Shown piece by piece: positions 1-6,796 of a stretch of DNA of 64,000 nt (position 1 is its first letter; each line of letters opens with the position of its first letter). Origin of the DNA: Cherax quadricarinatus (lineage: Eukaryota; Arthropoda; Malacostraca; Decapoda; Parastacidae). Position numbers and translations under genes: made by a program. The stretch lies in NCBI RefSeq assembly GCF_038502225.1, contig NW_027196982.1, forward strand, positions 1 to 64,000. The letters run 5' to 3'. The notes beneath the pieces were generated by a model. That model ran no database searches. It saw only the letters and a program-made list of their open reading frames with translations, and was not told the origin of the DNA.

Positions 1-570
1 CAGTGGGAGATGTATGTGAAACGTTCTTGTTCTATATGACTTGGGTGAATGTGGTAATATGAGATGGCCAGACCGCCAGAGAGAGCTTGGGCAGCCATGG
101 AGATATATGAGAATGTAATCTTTAGCATAGATGAGGCGTTAGAGATCTTGGAGATGCTGTCTACCGAGGCCCAGGTGTTTTGTTCCTCAATAGATGTCTT
201 CAGTGCTTCAGCAGAGAGGTGATGATACTGTCCAGTCTTTTCACAAAGACCGAACGTTTCGACTTCAAGAATGGAGATGGGGATATAGTGAATTGTGTTT
301 GAAGAGTCGTCCTTTAGTTTTGATGCTTCTGTGCAGACGACAATGAAGGAGTCCTTCATAGAGTGGATTGCCGTAAATTTGACCTGCAGGCAGGTCCTAA
401 CGGCGGTAGCTAAAAGAGGAGTCATTTATTGCACCATTCACAGGCTTGATTTTCACACGATGCGACAGCACTGTGAAAAAGATGTGACGTTTGTAGAATA
501 TAAATTTCCCACCCTGGTGGGGGTCGAAAGGAGGCTTCTTGAGCGTAGAGCAACTGTGTGATCGGACTCC
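1..570. other. Unassigned flank upstream of the first ribozyme unit
   Basis: No protein family was recognised on either strand. An 88-residue reading frame at 295-561 has no domain I can name, and it overlaps equally long antisense frames, so I do not call it a gene. The stretch leads into a TATA-like box and a hammerhead, so it may be the body of a decayed ribozyme-bearing retroelement; that is inference. Confidence 0.4.
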
Positions 571-576
571 TGCCAC

Positions 577-584
577 TATATATA
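577..584 (+). promoter_or_regulatory. TATA-like box of the family E ribozyme unit
   Basis: The sequence CACTATATATACG lies about 30 bases upstream of the hammerhead at 611. Units of other subfamilies in this window have a TATA-like box upstream of their ribozyme as well, which suggests each repeat carries its own promoter. Transcription has not been shown. Confidence 0.4.
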
Positions 585-610
585 CGCGTTTTCTTAGTTT
601 TCTCTGTATT

Positions 611-646
611 AGGACTGAAGAAACCACTCATGGCGAAAAGTTTCCT
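611..646 (+). ncRNA. Hammerhead ribozyme, family E (stem I AGGA/UCCU)
   Basis: The core reads CTGAAGA, then a short stem II (CCA/TGG), then GAAA. Stem I pairs AGGA (611-614) with TCCT (643-646). The stem III palindrome is damaged (AGT instead of CGT), so activity is doubtful. It is the only copy of this subfamily here. Confidence 0.55.
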
Positions 647-692
647 TTAATAAATGTCCTGAACTGAACATAAGTGTCTTTTTCCACAGCTT

Positions 693-709
693 GTCGGTAT
701 CACCATACT
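693..709 (+). other. Post-ribozyme stem-loop TGTC-GGTAT/ATACT (family E)
   Basis: TGTC is followed by GGTAT, a CACC loop and ATACT, giving a five-pair hairpin with one G-U pair. A hairpin in the same relative place follows the ribozyme in four other subfamilies with different but pairing sequence. Confidence 0.45.
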
Positions 710-717
710 ATTTCCTC

Positions 718-775
718 ACCCGGGAGCTTGTTCCACTCATCCACAACTCGATTACAAAACAAGTGCTTTCCTGTA
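718..775 (-). pseudogene. CR1 LINE ORF2 C-terminal fragment, distal half
   Basis: Read on the minus strand this encodes a piece resembling FCNRVVDEWNKLPG, which is near the C-terminus of the CR1 ORF2 protein (compare the copy ending at 35999). It is the continuation of the fragment at 1462-1690. The two are separated by a ribozyme-element insertion flanked by the repeated sequence GTGCTTTCCT. Confidence 0.7.
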
Positions 776-815
776 AAGTAAAAGGACACAAGTGCAACTA
801 ATGTGACATTTATTG

Positions 816-852
816 TGGCAACGTTTCGCTCTCCAGGAGCTTTATCAAGCCA
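816..852 (-). ncRNA. Hammerhead ribozyme, family D (minus strand)
   Basis: On the minus strand: stem I TGGC/GCCA, core TTGATAA, stem II GCTC/GAGC with a CTGGA loop, then GAAACGTT. The core has U3 and A8 in place of the canonical C3 and G8, which keeps that pair complementary. It is the mirror partner of the copy at 1349-1385. Confidence 0.6.
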
Positions 853-855
853 TTA

Positions 856-928
856 ATGAACATCAAAATGGTATACAATACCGACAGGTTGTTAACCTGT
901 CGGTATTGTATACCATTTTGATGTTCAT
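856..928. repeat. Perfect 35-bp palindrome with 3-base spacer
   Basis: Arms 856-890 and 894-928 are exact reverse complements around GTT. Each arm carries the TGTCGGTATTGTATACC hairpin that ends family A units. It therefore looks like two element 3' ends joined head to head at the start of the inner insertion. Confidence 0.85.
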
Positions 929-1039
929 CTTGTCAGACACTGCAACACATGGCATCTTGGTACAGAAAACACCTTGGACAAGCTTTTCAAGTGAGAAGTG
1001 TTGGATCTGAGAGGGACATGACCTCTCAGTGGTTACATT

Positions 1040-1041
1040 AT

Positions 1042-1076
<35 letters not shown>

Positions 1077-1077
1077 T
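1040..1077. repeat. (ACT)n microsatellite
   Basis: About 12 ACT/CTA triplets in a row, inside the family A element. Confidence 0.9.
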
Positions 1078-1258
1078 GCACCTCTCCTTCCGACAGTATT
1101 TAAGTCTCCGCACTGTCGCTTGATCTTCAGATAGTTCCTGACTATGGAACTGAACTTCTCCAGGCCGAGGGACTGACAACCTCAAATTCTACGACTACAA
1201 GGGTGATGGACTGATTACATCGTCTTCACATCTCTACTGTTCCTGCCTACTTTCTGTA

Positions 1259-1299
1259 TTCGACTGAAGAAGCCTACTGTGTAGGCGAAACGTTTCGGA
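1259..1299 (+). ncRNA. Hammerhead ribozyme, family A
   Basis: Stem I TTCGA/TCGGA, core CTGAAGA, stem II GCCTAC/GTAGGC with a TGT loop, then GAAACGTT; predicted cleavage after T1294. All core positions match the CUGANGA...GAAA consensus. The distal CTTT before and AAAG after could extend stem I past an internal loop. Confidence 0.75.
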
Positions 1300-1348
1300 A
1301 TAAAGTTGTCTAACTGTTGCATATGTGTCTTACCTAACAAGCCATTAA

Positions 1349-1385
1349 TGGCTTGATAAAGCTCCTGGAGAGCGAAACGTTGCCA
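1349..1385 (+). ncRNA. Hammerhead ribozyme, family D
   Basis: Stem I TGGC (1349-1352) pairs with GCCA (1382-1385). The core is TTGATAA, stem II is GCTC/GAGC, followed by GAAACGTT. The C3-G8 pair is replaced by U3-A8. AATAAA follows. Confidence 0.6.
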
Positions 1386-1433
1386 CAATAAATGTCACAT
1401 TAGTTGCACTTGTGTTCTTTTACTTTACATATT

Positions 1434-1448
1434 GTCGGTAATTCTACC
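1434..1448 (+). other. Post-ribozyme stem-loop TGTC-GGTA/TACC (family D)
   Basis: TGTC followed by GGTA, an ATTC loop and TACC. It is near the 3' end of the family D element and is equivalent to the hairpins of families A, B, C and E. Confidence 0.5.
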
Positions 1449-1461
1449 AACTTTATTACAT

Positions 1462-1690
1462 GTGCTTTCCTATATCCTTCCTGAATCTGAAATTTTCCAA
1501 CTGAAAAAGCACTGCTTCGAGTTATGTCTAGCCTAGATATTTTTAGCACGCTATTCACATTCTCTTTATTTATTCCTGTTTTCCATTTATACACCTCAAT
1601 CACATCCCCCACTAATTCTATGCCTTTCTACAGAGTGCAGATTCAGGGCCCTCAGTCTATCCTCAAAGGGAAGATTTCTGATAGTACATA
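1462..1690 (-). pseudogene. CR1 LINE ORF2 C-terminal fragment, proximal half
   Basis: The minus-strand frame contains a piece resembling DVIEVYKWKTGINKE followed by NSVLKISRLD, matching the C-terminal region of CR1 ORF2 seen intact at 34608-35999. The match to the downstream residues continues at 718-775 on the far side of the ribozyme-element insertion. The frame is degraded. Confidence 0.75.
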
Positions 1691-2045
1691 TGTTGGTAGA
1701 ATTACCGACAATATGTAAAGGGACACAAGTGCAACTAATGTGACATTTTATTGTGGCAACGTTTCGCTCTCCAGGATCTTTGTCAAGCCGCTACAAACAG
1801 TACATGGACACCGAGGGTATATACAGGCTTAGAGGTACACTACTACCAGTAGTACATTTTTTTTTTTTTAGTGATAGTATATTAGTAGTAGTGATGTAAG
1901 TTGTTGTAGTAGTAGTAATACAATATGGTAGAACAATTAACTTGCACATAAGCAACAGGATATAAAAGCTATTACTTGGGTAACATAAAAAAAAGGTAAG
2001 ACAAATATTTCTATTAGAGGCTGGATTAGAGAAGGTCTTTTTCAA
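1691..2045 (-). mobile_element. Family D terminal unit leading into a Penelope-like remnant
   Basis: It begins with the terminal hairpin GGTAGAATTACC and a minus-strand family D hammerhead, then continues through AT-rich sequence and TAG/GTA triplets to the RT scrap at 2053. The proximity suggests the ribozymes are terminal repeats of a Penelope-like element; this link is inferred. Confidence 0.45.
1755..1789 (-). ncRNA. Hammerhead ribozyme, family D (decayed)
   Basis: Minus strand: stem I GGC/GCC, core TTGACAA (position 7 is C, which is allowed; U3-A8 kept), stem II partly broken (GATC against GAGC), then GAAACGTT. Confidence 0.5.
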
Positions 2046-2052
2046 TGTTCAT

Positions 2053-2136
2053 GGCATGGGAATGGGGTCCCCCATCAGTGCCATCATAGCCAACTTATAC
2101 ATGGAACACCTAGAGACTGAACACTTCGCCAACATC
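2053..2136 (+). pseudogene. Penelope-like element reverse transcriptase fragment
   Basis: The forward frame reads GMGMGSPISAIIANLYMEHL and then ETEHFANI. The MGSP(L/I)S...ANLYMEHLE block is the motif of Penelope-like RTs that corresponds to PQGS in LINE RTs. Only about 28 codons survive before a short tandem repeat. Penelope-like elements are the class in which hammerheads in terminal repeats have been reported, so this fragment is relevant to the ribozymes nearby. The match is by eye. Confidence 0.6.
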
Positions 2137-2203
2137 AGTGGTGACATGTACTTAGCTCAGTGGTGATGTGTACTTAGCTCAGTGGTGACATGTACTTAGC
2201 TCT
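2137..2203. repeat. Three-copy 22-bp tandem repeat
   Basis: Three units of AGTGGTGACATGTACTTAGC plus two bases in a row; the middle unit has small differences. Confidence 0.85.
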
Positions 2204-2217
2204 GTGAAGACGTTCGT

Positions 2218-3304
2218 GTGCTAGAGATATGGCAATTAACAGAGGAGAACAAGAGGATTCATAGTAATCCTGTTGTGAGTCCTCAGGTTAAGAGAGGAAC
2301 CTGGTCATTGGCTGCACAACATGGAACCAAGCTGATGATCAAGAAGACTGTTGGAGAGGCAGAAAAAACGAAGAACCAGAAGACAACTGTGGAAACTTCC
2401 AACACATTTTCGGTGCTACCTGACGAATGTGGGTTGTCTACTGGGAACGTCACAACGAGCACCAAGGAAGCATTGGCAGACGTGAGTGAAACATCCCCTG
2501 AAATCCCAACGAAGACCATCAAGAACGTCACAACAAATTCCACAAGTGAAAGTAAGAACATTGTTTTAATTGAAGACAGGTTAAGTTTTTTGATAGACAG
2601 TTTTGTCTTAGGGACAGGAAGAGGAGACAGAGGGTATATTTTCCTGGGGCTGGAATGGGAGATATTGTTAGCCATCTGGACGACATCATGAAAGGTAATG
2701 GGAGCAATCCCATTATCTGCCTCAGTGCGGGAGGCAATGATGTTGACAGACAAAGGAGTGAGGACCTGATTAGCAGGTACAGGTCAGCAATAGAAATAGG
2801 AAGAAGGGTGGGAACCCTGTCATATGTGGTATTTTGCCAAGGAGAGGAGTTGGAAATGAATGGTTGTCCAGGGCAATTGGTGTCAATTGCTGGCTGGACA
2901 AATACTGTAAGGAAAATGTGATAACGTTCATTGACAACTGAGACCTCTTCTATGGCAGAAATGACATGTATGCCAGGGATGGGGTACACTTATCTACGTC
3001 TGGGGTGGGGGCACTGGCAACTGCTGTGGAGGGAGCTGGTAGGACTTTAGGAATAGTTAGTGGTATTGGTTTTGGCAGGAAGACAGTTAAGTCCCAGTGT
3101 AGTACCATTATGAGTTCTATGGCAACTAGTAATAAGCAGAACGAGGTGGATATTGGAAAGCCAGTGGCACTGGGTGACAAGGACAGTAATAGGTTTAGTA
3201 GAAAAACAGAAATGAGCAGGAAGGGTAAAGAGAAAGGAGGGTCTTTCAATGTATATTATGCTAATAGCCGTAGTTCAAGGAATAATATGGACAAGTTGAG
3301 ATTA
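2218..3304 (+). pseudogene. CR1 LINE ORF1 with SGNH-esterase domain, frameshifted
   Basis: Three frames in order read as one decayed CR1 ORF1. The first (2218-2691) has a low-complexity Thr/Ser-rich N-terminal part and the start of the esterase (RGDRGYIF). The second (from 2655) continues with GDIVSHLDDIM and ICLSAGGNDVDRQR, matching SGNH block III (GxND). The third (2966 on) gives YARDGVHLSTSG, matching block V (DxxH). The region where the catalytic Ser (GDS) is expected reads EDR, so the nucleophile appears lost. CR1 ORF1 proteins bind RNA and many carry this lipolytic domain. Frame changes near 2640-2690 and 2920-2965 make it non-functional. ORF2 follows at 3693. Confidence 0.7.
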
Positions 3305-3339
3305 AATTAAGACACATGTGCAACATCTGGGTATCTTTA

Positions 3340-3378
3340 TTGTAGACGTTTCGCCATCCAGTGGCTTTATCAATACAA
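3340..3378 (-). ncRNA. Hammerhead ribozyme, family C (left arm)
   Basis: Minus strand: stem I TTGTA/TACAA, core TTGATAA with the U3-A8 pair, stem II GCCA/TGGC with a CTGGA loop, then GAAACGTC; predicted cleavage after the C. Confidence 0.6.
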
Positions 3379-3589
3379 ATTCTAGGACATAACTTGAAGA
3401 CAGTAGAACTATGTACAGAAGATGAGGTAATCAGTCCCTCAACCTAGTAGGTGCGAAGAGCACCATAGTCTTGGAGATTCTTCAGAATCTCCAAGACTTG
3501 GGTGCTCTTCGCACCTACTCCTAGGTTGAGGGACTGATTACCTCATCTTCTGTACATAGTTCTACTGTCTTCAAGTTATGTCCTAGAAT

Positions 3590-3628
3590 TTGTATTGAAA
3601 AAGCCACTAGATGGCGAAACGTCTACAA
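3590..3628 (+). ncRNA. Hammerhead ribozyme, family C (right arm)
   Basis: Stem I TTGTA/TACAA, core TTGAAAA (position 7 is A, U3-A8 retained), stem II GCCA/TGGC, then GAAACGTC, followed by AATAAAG. Confidence 0.55.
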
Positions 3629-3668
3629 TAAAGATACCCAGATTTTGCACGTGTCTTAATTTCATCTT

Positions 3669-3684
3669 GTCGGCATTATATACC
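3669..3684 (+). other. Post-ribozyme stem-loop TGTC-GGCAT/ATACC (family C)
   Basis: TGTC followed by GGCAT, TAT and ATACC; one C-A mismatch here, but the family C copy at 13639-13655 (minus strand) pairs perfectly as GGTAT/ATACC. Confidence 0.5.
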
Positions 3685-3692
3685 ATTCTTAC

Positions 3693-4717
3693 ACAAGTTG
3701 AGATTAGTTGGTAGTGCAGGTAACATTGATGTATTTGCCATAACTGAGACGTGGTTTAATTCAAAAAGTCAGGACATGCCTGCAGAATGTCACATTCAGG
3801 GTTTTAAATTGTTCCAAGTAGATAGAAGTATTGGGAAGGTGGGTGGGGAGGCATTGTATGTCCGAGATCGCTTGAACTGTTGCATAAAAACGGGTATTAA
3901 GTCTGAAGTAACACATACAGAGTCTGTTTGGATAGAATTTTCAGAGGGCCATGAAAATTTTATTTTAGGAGTGATATATTGTCCCCCAAATTTAGATAGG
4001 GACCAAGGGAGACTACTATGGGAGGAAATTGTTAAGGCCACAAGGCACGATAATGTAGTAATTCTAGGAGACTTTAACTTTAGTAATACTGATTGAAATT
4101 CCTTGACTGGGAATTTAGAATCTAACGACTTCTTAGAAGTAGTTCAGGATTGTTTTTTGAGGCCAGTTGTGACAAAGCCTACAAAGGGAAACAACCTGCT
4201 TGACTTGGTTCTGGCAAACAAGGAAACCCTTGTTAATAATTTAGAAATTACAGAGGAACTCGGCACAAGCGATCACAAATCAATTACCTTTAGCACTGAA
4301 TGGAAGTATGACAGTAGGGATAATTCAGTAATGGTCCCAGATTTTCGCTTAGCACATTACAATGGGCTTAGAGAACACTTATCATCTGTGGGCTGGGGTA
4401 ACGAAGAGAGCTATCAGTATGACAGCTTTCTTAATACAATACATGCTACCCAAAGAACATTTATCTCGTATAAGGAAATTAGATCCAATAGAAATGACAC
4501 AAAATGGATGAATAATAGGCTCAAATATCTTTTAGGGCAGAAGAAAGGATTTTTTAGACGTATCAAAAGGGGTGAGGGTCATCTTATGAACCACTACATT
4601 GACATTAGGAGGGACTTTAAAAAGGGGATATGCAAGGGATTCGATAACCCCCAAAAAATTTTCCAGGTGTATAGAACAAAAGTTAGAGATAAGATAGGTC
4701 CCCTTATAAATAACTAA
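3693..4717 (+). pseudogene. CR1 LINE ORF2, APE endonuclease domain
   Basis: The frame from 3698 encodes an apurinic-like endonuclease: FAITETWF (metal-binding Glu), VIYCPPN, VVILGDFNF, then after a stop near 4096 the next frame gives NNLLDLVLANKETLV and LGTSDHKSITF (catalytic SDH). The domain nicks target DNA for target-primed reverse transcription. The stop/frame break between 4096 and 4103 inactivates it. It is followed by the linker to RT, which includes NDTKWMNNRLKYLLGQKKGF, also seen at 34540. Confidence 0.8.
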
Positions 4718-4744
4718 AGGCATTTTACTGACAAAGAGAATGAA

Positions 4745-5351
4745 ATGTGCTCGATTTTAAATAATTATTTTCTCTCGGTTTTTACACAGGAAGACACTAA
4801 CAATATCCCAGAACTTAATTTTTATAGTGGTCCTGAAGAAGATAAATTATGTAACATCACAGTCACTAGTAAAATGGTTATGAAACAAATAGACAGACTG
4901 AAGCAAAATAAGTCGCCGGGACCTGATGAGATTTTTTCAAGCGTTCTTAAGGAATGCAAAATGGAACTCTGTGAATCATTAACTAATATTTTTAATTTAT
5001 CTCTTCAAACAGGTGTAGTGTCTAATATGTGGAAGATGGCTAATGTAATTTCTATTTTTAAAGCAGGGAACAAATCGTTACCGTCAAATTACCGCCCAAT
5101 AAGCCTGACCTCAATTGTAGGCAAATTACTAGAGTCAATTATAGCTGAGATTATAAGAAGCCATCTGGATAAGCATAATCTGATTAATGATACTCAGCAT
5201 GGATTCACGAGAGGCCGTTCTTGTCTAATTTATTAACTTTCTTCAGTAAAGCTTTTGAGGCTGTTGATCACGATAAAAAATTCGACATTGTTTATTTATA
5301 TTTTAGTAAGGCGTCTGATAGAGTACCACATCAGAGACTGTTGAAGAAAGT
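4745..5351 (+). pseudogene. CR1 LINE ORF2, reverse transcriptase N-terminal part
   Basis: It encodes NKSPGPDEI, NYRPISLTSIVGKLLESII and QHGFTRGRSC, the typical early RT blocks of the CR1 clade. A small deletion at about 5230 shifts the frame (TNLLTFF region), and the DFSKAFDRVPH block continues in another frame to 5350. There the coding region is split by a nested CR1 tail and resumes at 5689. Confidence 0.8.
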
Positions 5352-5687
5352 GGATTCAAATTAGATAAATTTAGATTTCGAAAGGATATAGAAAAGTATT
5401 GGTTCGGAAATAGGGTAGTTGATGAGTAAACAGTCTGCTTGGAAGGGTTATTGAAGCTAAAACGTTGGGTAGTTTCAAATTTAGGTTGGATAAATACATG
5501 AGTGAGAGGGGTTGGATTTGAGTGAGACTTGCGTAATGAGTAAATAGAATCATCAAAACTTATTTCTTGGGTAACACTGAAAATTGGGTTGGGTAAATAT
5601 TTTGTTAGCGGGAAAGATTGTAAAGGACCTGCCTAGTATGGGCCAACAGGCCTGCTGCAGTGTTCCTTTCTTATGTTCTTATGTTCT
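5352..5687 (+). mobile_element. 5'-truncated CR1 3' tail nested in the CR1 RT
   Basis: It opens with codons for GFKLDKFRFRKDIEKYWFGN (the C-terminus of ORF2), goes through the 3' UTR with AGGCCTGCTGCAGTGTTCC, and ends in TTCTTATGTTCTTATG repeats. Sequence on either side (LLKK at 5345, [13 protein letters not shown] at 5690) belongs to one continuous RT, so a short CR1 copy landed in an older one. Confidence 0.75.
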
Positions 5688-5688
5688 C

Positions 5689-6052
5689 ATGGCATTGGGG
5701 AAAAAGTGCTGTCATGGATCGAGTCATGGATCACTAATAGGAAGCAGTGTGTGTGCATAAATAGGGTTAAATCTGAGTGGGGATCTGTAACAAGTGGCGT
5801 TCCACAGGGTTCAGTTTTAGGCCCATTGTTTATAATATATATAAATGATCTTGACGAGGGCATTGCTAGTGACATACGCAAATTTGCTGATGACACGAAG
5901 ATAGGATAATCGATTGAGACGCTGATGTCTCGGAACTTCAGGAGGATTTAGACAAACTCAATTCGTGGTCAGAAAAGTAGCAGATGCAGTTCAATGTAGA
6001 TCAATGTAAAGTTCTAAAGCTCGGAAATGTTCATAACCCTAGCACCTACCAG
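5689..6052 (+). pseudogene. CR1 LINE ORF2, RT catalytic part, continued
   Basis: Reads [31 protein letters not shown] and [11 protein letters not shown], with the catalytic Asp pair FADD at about 5880. Frameshifts follow after 5909 (QEDLDKL and MQFNVDQCKVL pieces in other frames). It is cut off at 6052 by a ribozyme-element end fragment. Confidence 0.75.
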
Positions 6053-6108
6053 CTTGTAGATGAATGGTTCAGAGAACCGACACGTTGATAAATTAGACAC
6101 ATGTGCAT
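6053..6108 (-). mobile_element. Family B ribozyme-element 3' end fragment
   Basis: This is the reverse complement of the tail seen at about 48695-48750 (TGTGTCTAATTTATCAAC, the TGTCGGTTCTCTGAACC hairpin and ATTCATCTACAA). Only the terminal ~55 bases are present; no ribozyme. Confidence 0.6.
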
Positions 6109-6767
6109 CCATCCTTACTGGTATTGTGCCAGAGTTGTGGAAGCTGGCTAATGTGGTTCCTATATTCAAATCAGGGGATAAGTCTGATCCTTCAAATTAC
6201 CGTCCAATAAGCCTGACATCTATAGTGGGCAAGTTACTAGAATCAATTATAGCTGACATTATCAGAAGTCATCTTGAAGAGCATAACTTGATAAATGAAT
6301 CTCAGCATGGATTCACGAGAGGTCGTTCCTGCCTGACAAACTTACTGACGTTCTTCAATAGAACATTTGAGGCAGTAGACAGTGATAAAGAATATGATAT
6401 TGTTTATTGGATTTTAGCAAAGCTTTTGAGAGAGTACCTCATAAGAGACTCTTAAGTGGCAGCTCATGGTATAGGAGGTAAAGTTCTAGCATGGATAGAG
6501 GCATGGCTTAACAATAGAAAGCCGAGAGTTACCATTAATGGGGTGAAATCTGAATGGGGATTAGTCACTAGTGGCATTCCACAAGGATCAGTTTTAAGCC
6601 CTCTCTTGTTCATAATTTACATTAATGACCTTGATGAAGGGATTACGAGTGACACGAGCAAATTTGCTGATGATACAAAGATACGCCATATGATTCATTC
6701 TGAGGAGGATAGCAATGAACTCCAGGAGGATTTGGACAAATTAATGTCTTGGTCTGAAAACTGGAAA
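6109..6767 (+). pseudogene. CR1 LINE RT fragment abutting the minisatellite
   Basis: Encodes VPELWKLANVVPIFKSGDKS, NYRPISLTSIVGKLLESI and QHGFTRGRSCLTNLLTFF, with a frame break at the DFSKAF block, then AAHGIGGKVLAWIEAWL, SGIPQGSVLSPLLF and SKFADDTKI. It stops mid-domain at 6767 where the 28-bp repeat begins. It is a second CR1 copy, distinct from the one upstream. Confidence 0.8.
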
Positions 6768-6796
6768 CCTGGCCCTGGGACATTCCCAGGGCCAGG
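6768..6796. repeat. Palindrome at the start of the minisatellite
   Basis: CCTGGCCCTGGGA is followed by CAT and its exact reverse complement, 13-bp arms. It is longer than the GGGA/TCCC hairpin intrinsic to each unit, so the first unit is a small fold-back junction. Confidence 0.8.

Larger units (their letters stand above)
859..1337 (+). mobile_element. Family A ribozyme element inserted inside the family D element
   Basis: This 479-bp insert is flanked by an exact 13-bp duplication CAAGCCATTAATG (846-858 and 1338-1350). It has the head-to-head terminal palindrome, a CTA/ACT triplet microsatellite near 1040-1077, a TATTTAAG box at 1097, a hammerhead at 1259-1299 and an AATAAA just after it. 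No protein is encoded. With the surrounding family D element and CR1 it makes a three-level nest, so family A moved most recently here. Confidence 0.7.
776..1461. mobile_element. Family D head-to-head ribozyme element inserted in CR1
   Basis: The ends are inverted copies of one terminal unit, each with a hammerhead. Without the inner insertion they would meet at a central GCCATTAATGGC. A duplication GTGCTTTCCT (763-772 and 1462-1471, extending to 13 bp with one mismatch) marks the insertion into a minus-strand CR1. About 30 bases, including the TGTCGGTA hairpin, extend past the right arm, as in the family C insert at 3305-3692. It has no coding capacity. The architecture resembles the terminal repeats of Penelope-like elements or retrozymes. 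Confidence 0.65.
3305..3692. mobile_element. Family C head-to-head ribozyme element with 14-bp TSD
   Basis: The insert lies between CR1 ORF1 and ORF2 and is bounded by an exact ACAAGTTGAGATTA at 3291-3304 and 3693-3706. Inside are two inverted arms (3305-3481 and 3484-3661, roughly 95% alike) meeting at a 2-base centre, each with a hammerhead pointing outward. A further ~31 bases with the TGTCGGCATT hairpin follow the right arm. No protein is encoded. The duplication and 3' extension match the family D insert at 776-1461. Confidence 0.8.

Noticed and set aside
295..561. 88-residue frame near the window start
   Set aside because: It overlaps equally long antisense frames and has no motif I recognise. 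Its start codon may be non-ATG.
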